Positions 12,113-32,927 of a stretch of DNA of 64,000 nucleotides are shown piece after piece (the stretch's first letter is position 1; the number at the start of each line of letters is the position of its first letter). The DNA lies in contig NC_089281.1 of NCBI RefSeq assembly GCF_963678975.1, forward strand, positions 11,371,277-11,435,276, in the 5' to 3' direction. The DNA comes from Dysidea avara (Eukaryota > Porifera > Demospongiae > Dictyoceratida > Dysideidae). The notes beneath the pieces were generated by a model. That model was not told the origin of the DNA and searched no databases. It was given only the letters and a program-made list of their open reading frames with translations. The position numbers and the translations under genes are program-made.

Positions 12113-12224
12113 CGTGAATGATCAGGGAATAGAACTTGCAACGTTTCTGTTCAGTGTTCTTAATTAACGCGCACTGTAGCGAGCTGTGTTAATATGTTAG
12201 AATACGAACTGTACCGGTATTGAC
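12113..12224. promoter_or_regulatory. Divergent promoter between symplekin and coiled-coil gene
   Basis: Only 112 bp separate the two start codons, so both 5' UTRs and a shared bidirectional promoter must fit here or overlap. No TATA box is obvious for either gene. The sequence is locally richer in CpG (ACGCGC near 12168) than its surroundings. ATTGACATGGCAAC at the plus-strand start codon resembles one full and one degenerate half of an RFX X-box. Confidence 0.55.
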
Positions 12225-20486
<8,262 letters not shown>

Positions 20487-20630
20487 TAGTAAACATTATA
20501 TTGTACATAATTATATTATTTCTTTGTCATTGTACATACTAGCAGCCGCAGTATTTGCATTTCACTCAATTATATATAATTGCCCAAATACGTATTACGG
20601 TAATTAGCACCGCAGGCCCGGCAAGGGACA

Positions 20631-23600
20631 ATGGAGGCTCTGCTGCAAGATGTACACCGACCGCTAGAGATAGACCAAGTCAAGAAGGGCTGGCATACTA
20701 TTCCACAAGAATACGACTACTGGGTACCGCAAGAAGACATAGAAGGATCCGTCCCCTCTGACCTGAACGGTACGCTACTGCGAAACGGTCCTGGACTGCA
20801 CGAGGTGTACGGGAAGAAACTAGTTCATGGTAGAAAGAAATTTTATCATTGGTGCAACGTTTTCAGCGTGATTTTCCTCTAGCTATTGACGGTGATGGGA
20901 TGATTGTGGCGCTAACTTTCACAGGTGGGCGCGTGCATCTGAAGTGCAAATTTGTGGCATCTAAACATCGCCTGGAGGAGCAGAAAGAACGCAAGTTTTT
21001 GTACCGTGGACAGATGGGCACCCATCCATCAAGTGCCCTGAAGGATACAATGGTGTTCTTGTCATCTGCACTCACCTTGCAGTGGCCAAGACACATGTAC
21101 CGCAACCCTTCTAATACCAACGTGTTTTATTGGGGTGGTAAGGTAAGTGCTGTATACTTATACGAAGCCTCGTAAAGTTAATAATGATCTCTACAGGTGA
21201 TATCTTGTTATGAGACGGGGCTTCCACATTGTCTTGACCCTCACACACTTACTACATTGGGGGTTGATGATCTGGGAGGGACTCTTAAGTTGAAGACCCT
21301 TGCAGCACATTTTAGACTTGATATGGAGAAGAATGTAAGTGTGTGTGTGTGTGTGTGTGTGTGTAGGCTTACCCACGTGTGTAGCATTACATGTTTTATT
21401 CATGCACAACAGAGGTTGGTGTGTATCAGTGTCAAGCCAGGTGTGGGTAAGGTAGACCCTTCACTAGGAATTTATGAGTTTGATCCTCACTGGAGAGTCG
21501 TACAACATCAACTTCACCACATTAAGGGACTCAACTATGCTCATGACTTCTTGCTGTTACCAGATTATTATGTGTTCCACATGACTCCTTTTGTTGATAC
21601 GTCATTTATGTAAGTAACTGCACAACGACAATTCATAGTATTTACAAACTTATATTCAGACTAACAGTTATGTAGGCCACTACAATAAATGTCTGTATGA
21701 GAGAATTAATAATTATTGGCCAATATAGTCAGGCAGACACTGGAGAGTCAAGTTATTTGAAATAATGTGGGGTGGGGGGGTTGTTTGACACTTACAAGCT
21801 TCTGGTAAAACCAATCAGCCAAGTACGTATGTATAGAACCTTGTTCAGTTACTCTAATAGAACGTACACCTGTTTGGAAAGTGCTCTAATTAAACAGTCA
21901 TTTTGGTGGCATTTGGATTGATACGTTTCTTGACATTAAGATAATTCACTTTCCACTGTATGGGTGGGTAAATTTCCATATTTTTGGTGCTCAAAGCTTT
22001 AATGTTGTATTGTAGGAGTATTCTGTCTATCTACCTCGGCTGGAGTTCACCAGGTCAGCAGATGCATCACTATCCTCACCTTCCATCACGTTTTGTGGTC
22101 ATCCCACGACACAAGGGAGCCAAACACCAGGAGATCATCCAACTGGACACAGATCCATTCCATGTAAGGAAAAATACAATAGCTGCATGTATTACATTAA
22201 AATGATGTTATGTACTTTGTTAGATCTTTCATTTCTCAACGTCAGAGCAAGTTGATGATGTGATAACATTCAATGCTGTTTGTTTGGGTCCAAAGTTTAA
22301 CATGAATTTTGAAAGTGAAATATGGCTGTCTAATGCTTCAGTGGCACCCGGTATGTGACCGAGTACTGTATCAGTATTTATACATGTATGATCTGTGTGT
22401 ATATTTGTGAGCGTCTTCTTATTTGTGTCTGTGTATTGCTTTCTTCAACCTACCCATGTCTTTGTGTAGGGTTGGTGTGTAGATTTAAGTTGGATTTGGG
22501 CAAGAAGGTGTGCACTTCGTATGGAGCAGTAGACAGGGCCAGTGTAGAGTTCCCCACAACACATCCATACCGTCATGGGATGGAGGGAACTCGCTACTCC
22601 TATCTGATGGCTAGTGACAGGAAGAGCTGTAATCTTCCATACAGGGATGTTGTTAAGGTACAAGCAGTCGTGTGTGTATGCGTGCATGCGTGTGTGTATA
22701 CGTACGTGCGTGTGTGTATACGTACGTGCGTGTGTGTGTTAGCTGCATACATATAATATGTCCTTATTTACTCAACGGCAGAATTATGATCTGCATCCAT
22801 AGTATGGCACCCAGAAATTGTGTGTGTTTGTATGTACTGCATTTATCTGTATAGAAGCCATTGCGTGTAAAGTGGCATTTAAATGAGCCTGGCATTTATT
22901 TTAGTGTGCTTCAGGCACAGAGTAGTGAAAGTGTTCTATATAATCGACTCAGTTACAGTATTCACTTGCAACAGTGAAACACTCCCTAAAGTGAGACACA
23001 TACATCAAGGCTGTAGTTATATTCAGTTTTTGGCACCTCAGTATATACCTTGCTAGGCATACTATCAAACAGCGGTGTATTATAGTAATGACAATATTAG
23101 TGAGGGGACTAACAGGGTCATAACTAGCCAATTTAAATTGCGCATTGTGCGTTGCACACCTAGCATGCATGTTTAAGCATGCTCAGTCTAGTGGGTCTGG
23201 GGGCATGCCATCAGAAAAGAATTAGCTTTCTGAAATTGCATTTGGTAGTAATTTTGATGTCATTTGAAAACACATCTGAATGTTTAGAGTAACTGATTGC
23301 TCTATTAGAGTATTTCAATCTTGAAGGTTAAATTGGCATGTTGCTATGCCTATGCAAACAAGCCCACGTGTGTATTTGAGACTGGCCATGAATATGGTAC
23401 GTGTGTGCATGCATGCTTTGAATCAAAAATAATAGTAAAGCATCATACTTTTTTCTGTTTTAGTTTGACAGTCAGTCAAAGAATAGACAAGTGTGGTACT
23501 CCCATGGATGCCTGGGGGAGCCTGTGTTTGTACCACGTCATGGCTGGCAGTCCAGGCATATTGGTGAAGAAGATGATGGTTATGTCATTGTTCAGCTGTA

Positions 23601-23766
23601 CATTCCTGAGAAACACATCACTGAGTTTGCTATTCTTGATGCTCAACATGTTGATAAAGGACCGGTGACTCGGATAAAGCTGAAACACCATATACCGTAT
23701 GGCTTCCATGGCACCTTCACACCTGAAGTATTCATGTTGACCTCTCCTGTGAAAGCTAAATTATAA
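20631..23766 (+). CDS. Carotenoid cleavage oxygenase (RPE65/CCD family)
   Basis: This is a non-haem iron enzyme family that cleaves carotenoids or apocarotenoids with O2. Eight exons (20631-20829, 20883-21142, 21197-21334, 21413-21609, 22016-22163, 22224-22350, 22470-22657, 23464-23766) join in phase to 519 residues. The first intron is 53 nt and restores KKLVHAIDGDGM, a family signature. GTLLRNGPGLHEVYG lies near the N-terminus. The four iron-ligand histidines are all in expected contexts: about His191 (AAHFRLD), His243 (YAHDFLLL), His317 (IFHFSTSEQ) and His501 (YGFHGTF). There is no signal peptide, so it is probably cytosolic. Motifs such as LVHAIDGDGM and the C-terminal GFHGTF lean toward bacterial/plant-type CCDs rather than vertebrate BCO/RPE65. 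The substrate cannot be told from sequence. It starts 145 bp after the coiled-coil gene ends. Confidence 0.9.
23080..23320. repeat. Dispersed repeat, also at 40020-40215
   Basis: GTGGGTCTGGGGGCATGCC followed downstream by GCTCTATTAGAGTATTTCAA lies in the last intron of the carotenoid oxygenase gene. A diverged relative with the same two blocks in the same order is at 40020-40215 (GGGGGTCTTGGGGCATGCCC and GCTCTATTAGGGTATATCGA). Confidence 0.6.
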
Positions 23767-25036
23767 CTATGTGTGTGTGAACATGAAATTATTAACCCTC
23801 ATTACACATATTTTTATTTGGCTTTGAACTGCTGATATTATATACTTGTGTATTAACATTGCTGCATGTGCCAGTTGTGTAAATGTAAAAAAGAAATTTG
23901 TTGATAAAATGCTATATTTCCAGGATCAATTGAATTCACAAGTATAAGCCTTGTCATTAAATACTTTGTCACTGAGAACTGCTCCTGTATATTGTAAACG
24001 CATGCACATGTGCATTTGTGTGCTAAAAAACTTGTGAATGGAAAAGTCTCACATAAGAAAATCTGGACCCAACTTTAGATGGCACGTTCCACTCACCATT
24101 GCTAATACAAAATACTCTAATAGAGTAGTCAAGTTTATGTAGAAACGAAGCCACTAATGCATGTAGTGCTGAATAGTTTTGATATTTCATAAACAGTATG
24201 GTATCGTCAACTTGATACTGCAGTATCACTAAACTTATCTGTAGTTCTAGAGTTACAGTAATGGTAGAATTTGCATTGAAAGCCAATTGCAGGTTTATAC
24301 AGATGTACTGCAAGTATACTTCTTCATACAGGTTATTTTAGCTATGATATAAGATGTGCATTTTAGAATCCACGGTATTTGTGGTAGTCAAGATATTGGA
24401 CGGTATCAAAAACAGATACTGCTAAATTATTAATATTGATACACACTATAGTAATATAGCCTCAATGGACACTAAGTTTACAAACAATAAAAAATTTTGT
24501 ACTTGGTCCCATTTTTACATCAACGCATACTGTTATTCTATTTTCAAATATTTTATACCATAACTTACCAAATCTATTCCTCTCTATTCAACTCACCCTT
24601 GAATTTTGTACTCTTTTACAGGCATGTTATTTTATTTTTTGCATGTAAACTTTGTTGTCAGTTGCTTTACCAGTTAGGCAGCCAGTGGAGGCAAAGCCTA
24701 TATGCTTACCACAAGCCAAGGAACCTAAGCAAATATCTTTAAAGTGAAACTTACAAGGGGTTTGAAGAAATCCAAGACTTTGATCCGCAGGCCACCCTTC
24801 AGTAGTATAGCTTGATGGCTGTTTTTGTACCTATATCTGCATACTTATGTGTCCACGTACATTAATACATGTCTTCTATGTGAAATATTCAGGTAATCTA
24901 CAAACAACCTGCTGCATGTGTCCTTTGAAATGTTGTATTGGAACCACAATAATCAAAAAAAAAAAATTATACATCACCATGATTTTATAAACTATGTAAT
25001 GTGTTAACACAAATTAAAGTTGGGTCATATTAAAAT
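23767..25036. other. Intergenic region between convergent genes
   Basis: The 3' ends of the plus-strand carotenoid oxygenase gene and the minus-strand sulfotransferase gene face each other. No coding sequence is seen. A run of A lies near 24955-24966, and a copy of the ACTCTAATAGAGTA motif near 24113. Confidence 0.6.
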
Positions 25037-26140
25037 TTAGTTCCACATAGAGTGTGGCCACTCCAATAAATCAAACAGTTCAGAGTTAAATTCTCGATAA
25101 AATACTTTCAATTGTTCACGTTCTGACTCAGATAGCTTGTGATGCTCAGGCTCTGCCTGCAAGTCAGGGTTGGCATTATATATCTTTGATACAATTAACT
25201 TTATTACTTCATTGTCCATGGGAGATAATCCTACAAATGTCATTACTTCTTTCAAGACACCTGCTGTGTTTTGAAAAAATTCCTCACTATTTAGGATAAG
25301 AAAATTTTCAGAAGGGAAATTGCACAACCAGTTATATAGATGCACTAGGTAAAGGCCTTCAAATAAAACATTACCTGAAGGAAGGAACAAGCAAAGTAAC
25401 TTTTCTGGATGTTCTATTGCCTTGTCTACTCCTCTTGCTGCCTTTTTTCTGTTAAATCTTTTCAGTGCCCTGATCGTAAAATTTGATATGTGTGACTTTT
25501 GACTGTATATGCCATCAAATCCAACCTTCACACGAAATCTGAAATTAGATTGAAATCTTTCAACAGGATCGCGAAGTAAAGCAATAAACTTTATTTTTTC
25601 AGCATTGCTACAAGTTTGGTACAACTTCTTTGGTACATCACAAGCAACAAAGTTACCAACAGTACTGTCACATAAAATCGTATCATTTCTTGAAAACTGG
25701 TTTTTGTACCACTCCCAGGGATTATCGTAGTACCTGGTGAAGTAGCCTGTTTCCCCTGCATGAAAATCCATGTTTAAATTTGCACCAGTGAAGTTTGGGT
25801 GTTGAGATAAATATTGCACTAGTGAAGTGGTTCCTCCCTTCCTGGCTCCAATGATAAATACCTGGGGACAATCATCGTGTAATGGCTGCCCTAAAGCGTC
25901 TTTGTTGATTAAATAAGGACGACAAGTTGCACGATCAAGCTTTAGCTGATTCCCCACTCTACTCAAATCATGATGTCGGTGTGTCACGTTTTGATCGTTA
26001 TCAGGTATTTTGAAGCCTTTTTGGAATCGTATGTGCTGTTTTGTTGAAGTGAGACTAATCGGCACTTTCACTCGTACAGCGTATGTAGCAAACACGATCA
26101 CAGCAACTATCACTGTCCATATTGAGATAGTCTTCTTCAT
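25037..26140 (-). CDS. Golgi-type carbohydrate sulfotransferase (intronless)
   Basis: A single uninterrupted frame of 367 codons has the architecture of a type II Golgi sulfotransferase: a short basic N-terminus (MKK), one membrane anchor (about residues 5-22), a stem, then the catalytic domain. The PAPS 5'-phosphosulfate loop is at about residues 96-107 (IIGARKGGTTSL) and the 3'-phosphate motif at about 184-200 (IALLRDPVERFQSNF). NFT and NDT sequons are present. This enzyme class transfers sulfate from PAPS to glycans. The acceptor sugar cannot be told: the loop resembles heparan sulfate and CHST15-like enzymes without clear allegiance. Lack of introns, unlike its neighbours, suggests retroposition or ancestral intron loss. 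The start ATG follows a GC-richer upstream stretch containing CCCCGCCC. Confidence 0.88.
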   Translation of the reverse strand: MKKTISIWTVIVAVIVFATYAVRVKVPISLTSTKQHIRFQKGFKIPDNDQNVTHRHHDLSRVGNQLKLDRATCRPYLINKDALGQPLHDDCPQVFIIGARKGGTTSLVQYLSQHPNFTGANLNMDFHAGETGYFTRYYDNPWEWYKNQFSRNDTILCDSTVGNFVACDVPKKLYQTCSNAEKIKFIALLRDPVERFQSNFRFRVKVGFDGIYSQKSHISNFTIRALKRFNRKKAARGVDKAIEHPEKLLCLFLPSGNVLFEGLYLVHLYNWLCNFPSENFLILNSEEFFQNTAGVLKEVMTFVGLSPMDNEVIKLIVSKIYNANPDLQAEPEHHKLSESEREQLKVFYREFNSELFDLLEWPHSMWN

Positions 26141-26385
26141 TTGTTTACATCCAGATGCAGATGTCCCCGCCCTTCTACAGGTGTGGCTCTTGTACGTTCA
26201 GGGAATAGGCGCCCATAGAAACTAATCGAAGGGGCGGCCGCAACACAAACAAGCGCCTACCAGAACACGTAGATCAATATCTGTCCCTCCATATATATTA
26301 TGAACTCTTGAGCAAGCATGTACACAACAAAAACATGTCAGCAAAAAAAAAAGGCAATGAATGTATATAACACACACACACACAT

Positions 26386-29300
26386 TTATACTACATCCCA
26401 GTCATCTTCATTGTCCCCTTCTGGTATCTGATGTGACTTACAAACATTTAGAACATGAATTTGACGCTTTGACATTCGTCCAGACTCATTAATGCCCCAT
26501 AACTGGCCACATACGGTGGCAGAAATTTGACAGAATTTTCCAGCAATGCATTTCCAGTAGTCACCCACTGCATTGCCCTGCTTCACTCCATACCGACAGA
26601 GAATTTCTCCACCAGGAGACAATGCCCACACAAAATTGTTGCTGCAGCAAAGATTAATGGCCCTACAGTCAGGGACTTGCTCCCATTTGTCTCCAAGTGG
26701 GAAGGTGTCAGTGACACCGTGACGAATATACACATTATGGTGTGTGTCACAAGCCCACACTAACCAATCCTCTGGTCCTACAACTACCTGTGACAAAGGT
26801 GCTGGAGCATCCACTTCTACCCAAGCAGGTGCCAATGATGAGCTCTCAGCTCTGCTTACAATTCCTATTCTCATCAGCGGAACTCCTTCTGAATTCACCA
26901 TCCACACAACTTGTTTTCCACAAGACAACCATGAAATATTGTAGTAGTCGTGCAGTAGTCCCATGTCCACTAAACTCCAGTCAAGTCCAGTTGGGTTTTT
27001 CTCACTAATTCCATTCCTGGAATATATTCCTTTTTTGGTGACAATCCACACAGCGGTACTGGATGTTGTAATGTGTGTGATGGTAGACGGACATTCCACT
27101 TGCATGACTGAGCCTTCTTTATCAAAACAAAACAATTCTTTGGTGGATCGTAATGCCCACACCAATCCCCCTTTGTCAAGACATGTTGTAGAGGCTGAAA
27201 CTCGGGTCCAAAGAGATAGAGTCATTAATGCTTCAGAGCTCACACTAACATAGCGATTACCTGTGACCAAGCCGCAGTTATGTCGTATAGTCCCTTTGCC
27301 ATCCAACAACCACACCCCTTGTGAACTAGTTGTCACCTTCCTAATAGCATCATTTTGCTCACTAAATGAGCCGATAGTGTTCTTTATCACGCTGACTGGA
27401 AGGGAGTGACTTATACGGGTTGATAAGGAATCAATCCGAGTTGTGATTAATTCAGGAATAACTGATGAGACCTTGTTAGCAATGGCACCAGCAAATGAAT
27501 GCTCTGCATTGACTGGTTGTGCAGTACTGACGTTCCACCATGCTCCTATACCACAAGGACTGGTTGGGGCAACTCCACAGTGAAACAATACTTCTCCTGA
27601 CTGATCTATACCCCACACAACACCATCTCCTGCCAGTGATACACTCTCCAGTAAAATACTATTAACTGTTTCCCATTTTACATGGGATAAACCAATGGAT
27701 GTACCTACGGCATGTACTGTACCGGCACCATCACAGACCCACAGAACATCGTCACAAAATGATATCCTCTTGGCAAAACCAGCATTCAAGTTGGTGTAAT
27801 TCCATCGGAATCCTTCAGGGCTAAGAGCACTTACACCATCTCGACTAATTAGTTTCCCATCCTGGTTTACTGCCCACACACACGATTGTCCCACTGTGAT
27901 CAGTTTCAATGGCTCTTTGTCTACCTTGGACCAGGAGACTCCACAAGGTGACTTGTCTGTTATCCCTCTACGAACATAAGACTGTCCCTTAAGGAGGCCC
28001 CAGATGATCGACCCAGATGGGGAAGATGAGATGTACTCCATATTATGCTTGTCTGAGTGCCATTGAGCAGCAACAGAATCATACCAATATGCACCACCTT
28101 TACTGTCTATCACCCATAAAACATTGCCTGTAGCAGCAATCCGAGCTACCCCTTGCTTCGAGGGGCAAGCAGAAAGTACACTCCAAATGTCTGCCTTTGA
28201 ATTGGCAAGCAATTCATCTGTATTCGGTGATAACGTTTTACTTGGTTGCTGGGCTGTTTCTTTAGGCTGCGGTGAAGTAACACGAAACAATTCTCTCTGT
28301 TTCTCCCTCTTTGTTGCCATATCATCGATAGCCTTCTTAAACAATGATGTGAAACTAGCACCTTTGTTGGGTGTGAGTTGGTCTGGCAGAAAAGGAGCAA
28401 TCGTGCTTTCTTCATCTTCTAATGGAACAACGGAGTCTGTAGTACTCTTCTTAGTATTATCATCACCATCATCAGTGTGCTGTAATATGACCTCAACTTT
28501 GTTAGCAGTAGCATCAACACCAGTAACATTCTCAGGTTTTGTTTGATCTTCAACTGCAGCGACGTCTTTTTCTGCAGTATCTAATGGAATTGAGGCTGTG
28601 TGGTCGCTTTCCAGCTTGTCATGGCCTTCATCTTCATGTATTCTCTCAATAGAGTAACCTACTACTTCTACAGATGCAGCATCATCTTGGCTAATGGGTG
28701 AACTGCTGCTTGCAACAATATTTGGTCCACTGTCACTATTGTCCTGACTTTGCTCTTTATGTTTATCATCAACTATATTAAGTTTATCATCAACTATATT
28801 CTGATCATCAAGAGTTGGTGCATCTACTTGGGTGTGGCTGCTGTCTGTTAAAGCATCAACTTCTTCGTGGGTGTGGCTCATGTTTGTATCATCCTCTGTT
28901 ATAGGGGTGTGGCTAATATCCATAAACACGTCACTGCGAGGGGTTTCCCCATCATCATAAGCACTTGTGTCAGTGTCAAGATGATGACGATCGGGAATTG
29001 GTGAATCTGTAATAACAAGTGTATGAACAATATCCATTATTCAGTATACTACATCATTAAAATTTTGTTGCAACATTCCCTAAAATAAACAATTCCCAAG
29101 GGTGAAAAGTTATGGGAACACATAACACAGAGAAATTGGTCACACATGCATGTACAATACATGTCTGACCATAATTCAATTTGACAGCATATAGAGGCCA
29201 TCAAAGCGCTAATGATATATAGTACGTTCACATTGAGCTGAATCCTGAAAAACAGCTAAAAATTAAAAAGTGGATTTTTTCTAACCAGAGTTAACATTTC

Positions 29301-32300
29301 AGCCAACCAGATGATTGTTGGTAACAGCAAAGGTGTCAACAACAGACACGTACGGTTTGGCTCCATTACAAGTTCGGGAAAGGGCTGTAATGGACAATGT
29401 ACTTATATGGCTTCTCCACAGGAAATGTATTGTGCAAATTTTGATTGGCCATAATTATTGTCAAACATTTGAACAAAAAGATTTTGAAATATTCTTAGCG
29501 GGTCAAGCAGTACTACAAATGAGCCAAATTTCAAGATCGTGTGCATGAGTTATTCAATGTTTTTGAGGATTCAGCTCCATGTGAACATACTATAGTTAAG
29601 GGCATGACTCATTTTGGTACAGGGGATTTATTACTTCTTGCAACATTGGAGAGTGAAGCATAGAGCGTGGTATGGCTTCACAAACATGTGTAGTATGGTG
29701 GTTGTTTACTGTTATTCCTAATATGGACTATAGAACAACATTCTTTGGTCAATTAAAGAAGGAGTGTAATGGACTACTGGAATGGTGGAATACTGGAATG
29801 GAATTTTTTAAAGTTTAATATTATTTTTTACATCTAAATAAGTGCAACTCCTCCCTTTAAGTAAGCAAATAAATAGTATTCTCCTTGAAGTCAGCTCTTT
29901 TAGCATATTTTTCCTCACCACAACACTTGTATGACTTAAAACTCAATACTTGTCTGCAACTAACTGTCTTAATGAAGGTTCAGTTCAGTGTGCAATGTAC
30001 AACAATCTTTGGCTTAAATTTTGTTTTCTGACATAGCTAATTGTGGAAAAGGCTCATTGTAAACGCTTACAAGATAGTCCCATTTCACTTTACCCAAAGA
30101 TTTTCACTTAGGCTTCTAGGATAGTGGTAAACACCTTGTACACCTCTGTGTTCGCCCTCCAGTGCCTAACTGGTAAAGTTGATAGTAAATAAATGAATAC
30201 TTCATTATACAGTGAATGTACTTTTACAATGCATACATGTAATCAGCTACCTAGCTAACTTTTTATCATTTGGGAACAAGGGTTAAGTCATGATCAGTAT
30301 TCCCAATAAACTGCTTATGCAACTGACTTTACAATACATTTTACATTGGTAAACTTTGTCTATGGTGAGGTGAATTATGTTAAAAGAGCTGACTTCAAGG
30401 GGAATCCTATTTATTTGCTTACTTAAGGTGAGGGGTTGTACTTATTTGAATATAAAAGCTGTTGAACTTTAAAAAATCCCATTCCATCATTCCAGTAGTC
30501 CACCATTCCAGTAGTCCATTCCACTGTTTATACACTCCCAATTAAAGAAACCATATGATGCTTTATGCTGCTTTTTGAAATTTGCCTTCTGTGTTGCAAA
30601 AAGTAATAAATCCCCTGTAACTAGAAAATACTGCAAACCAAGGCCATACATATATTTTTGTGGTTGTGCATATGACATGCCAACTTTACTTTCCACATGT
30701 GTAGTCCATCTAAACAACTCTAACACAGTACCCTCATCAATATTATAAACCAACCTTGCACAGAATGAGATTTCTTTTTTTTCTTCTTTTTCTTTTTCAG
30801 CACAGACTGCACAGCAATGGAAGAAGAAGGAGTCTCCACAGATGAAGGAAATGAGTGTATCTGATGCACACGATCTTCAATACTCATTTCAGCTAGAGCC
30901 AATGGAGCCAAAGGTTTCTTCACTGGAACAACACCATCAGGAATATCTTGAGGTAACTCAGTTGATGCAACTGTAGGAATATTAATAGCTGCAGTACTTG
31001 GTTGAGGTGGAACATTTACTGCAGTACTAGTGTGCTCTTCAACGTGTTCAGTTTTAATTTGGTCAATGCAATCAGTTTTAAGTTGTTCGACATGTTCAGT
31101 TTTAGCTTGGTTGATGTGTTGTTCAGATTTTAACTGATCAATGTGCTCACCAGATTTAACATGACTACTACCAACATCAGAAACGTCACTACTGGATTGT
31201 GTTGACTCTTTGGGGGTAACAAGTGGGGGCACAGGGGATGCTTTATAATCTGCATGTATAGAGAGCTTCACCACTGGTGGCTTTTGTGGTCTCAAAAGGT
31301 ATACAGAATCTCCGGAGCTAGTTATATCAATTATGGGGGACTGATCAGCAAGTGACGCCACTACTCCACTGCAACTGGGGTCCAGCACCCATAGTGCATG
31401 TTGATTATGAGTGATGACATATTTGTTATCCCACAAGTATAGCATGGTAAACTGTGTACGATCAGTAATAATAGGATGAGAGGGGACCACCCCTAATAGA
31501 GGAATTATTGGTATGGTGTCCTGTGCTAAAGCTTCACGATATTTTGATGTTGATAAAACCTAAAACAGACCAACATACAAGTAGAAAACAAACATTGGAA
31601 GTGTTGTTATTACCGTTCCATCTAGGGATTTTGCTTTCCACAACCGCAACCCAGGTCGTGCCACAAATATTTCACTACTATCTGCAGCAAAACATGCACC
31701 ATAAGGACCAGCCTTTCTATCTTGATGTCCAATCTGTTGGGAAAGAGAAGTTACCATTCATAGGTACGTGTACTCACTCATCCCCTCCCCACAAATGCCT
31801 TGGCTTTGCTTGTACATGCACACACATGTGCACATGGACAAACACTGCACACACGGACATACTAGTGCTAGATGCAAGTACACACGTACCACACACATGC
31901 ATTACACAACACAAAAAACAGACAGATACACATGTTTCACACCTGACTCAGCTTTCCTGTGAGGTACTGCATGGTGAAAGTAGCAGCAAGGGTACACACA
32001 AGCAGGTAACGACCACGAGAGCACAATTGCACAACATGTGATCCAGTTTGCAGCAGCAATGAAGTACTGCAAGTAGACTATTAACAAAACACAGCATGCA
32101 CATCACACACAATTAAGTGTCACAAGATGGCACAATGTATCTACAACAATAATGAATACAATTGTGCATGTGGTGGTGGCTTTCAATGTGAATGTGCATG
32201 CCAATTGGATGCATTGCTATACACATTTGTGACAAGACAATATTATAACCTGGTCGGAAAGGTTGAGTTTATTTACAAATGGAAAGTGCGAGGTGCCCTA

Positions 32301-32927
32301 GCAAAAAACACAAGATCCTGTACTTTAACGAGATGAACTAGTGACACACCGTGCTTACCTCATTCAGTTTCACTGTAGTTACCAATACTTTGCCAGAGGA
32401 GAAGCCAGAAAATAGACGATGCTTGTTCCACACTAATGCAGTCACTGCACACTGGTGTGCCTCTCGCACGAAAGCTTCACTAGGCTCAGTGGCCATCTGG
32501 TTGAAGAATATCATCCTCACCACTCCATCTTGAGAGCCATATGCAACACAGTTTAATTCAAGACTTAGTTTTACCACAGTGACTGTGTGTTTTATCTCCT
32601 GTAACAATGAATAATAATTTTCCAAATGGGCATTATTTAGAATCAAGTAAATTATTCTCACATGTAGTTGAAAGAGGCGATTTCGTTGACTGTGATACAC
32701 GCACACTAGTCCAATGTTTGAGCCTAACGCTATCCACGGCTCCTTCACGTCAAAACAAGTGTAATGTACAGCCAGCCTTCGCAGCCCTGCAACCTCCGGT
32801 AGCTTCTCCAGTAAATCATCCAGTCGTTCCTTTTCTAGTAAAACTGGATTAGACCCTTATGTAAAGCCTATAATTAATACTAATGAGCTACAGTAGTTGT
32901 GTACTAACCAGTCCCTTGCGTCGTCAT
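26386..32927 (-). CDS. TECPR2: TECPR2 (WD40 plus tectonin beta-propeller protein)
   Basis: TECPR2 is an autophagy and ER-export factor that binds ATG8-family proteins. Seven exons on the minus strand (32927-32909, 32843-32662, 32598-32359, 32077-31943, 31733-31614, 31559-30755, 29006-26386) join in phase to 1373 residues, against 1411 in human. Exons 2-6 encode the N-terminal WD40 part (ALGSNIGLVCVYHSQRN, LFSGFSSGKV, GACFAADSSEIFVARPGLRL). The middle is low-complexity and acidic, with a poly-Lys run. The last exon carries the tectonin repeats (VWAVNQDGKLISRDGVSA, VWACDTHHNVYIRHGVTD). The chain ends EDDWDVV, matching the C-terminal LIR (W-x-x-V/I) of TECPR2. An ATG at 29037 that opens an 883-codon frame lies in the intron, before the acceptor at 29007, and is not the start. 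Confidence 0.92.
29610..30635. mobile_element. Foldback element in the last TECPR2 intron
   Basis: ACAGGGGATTTATTACTTCTTGCAAC near 29619 and the following sequence through about 29905 recur in inverse complement at 30370-30630. Shared internal blocks include ATGGACTACTGGAATGGTGG and AGTCAGCTCTTTTA. The arms are about 260 bp and diverged. The intron spans 30754-29007. Confidence 0.75.

Noticed and set aside
20830-20866. A 37-nt intron in the carotenoid oxygenase gene
   Set aside because: That acceptor breaks the frame; the acceptor at 20882 (53-nt intron) restores the family motif.
31508-32041. 177-codon plus-strand frame
   Set aside because: It is antisense to TECPR2 exons and their introns, His/Thr-rich from CA repeats, without domains.
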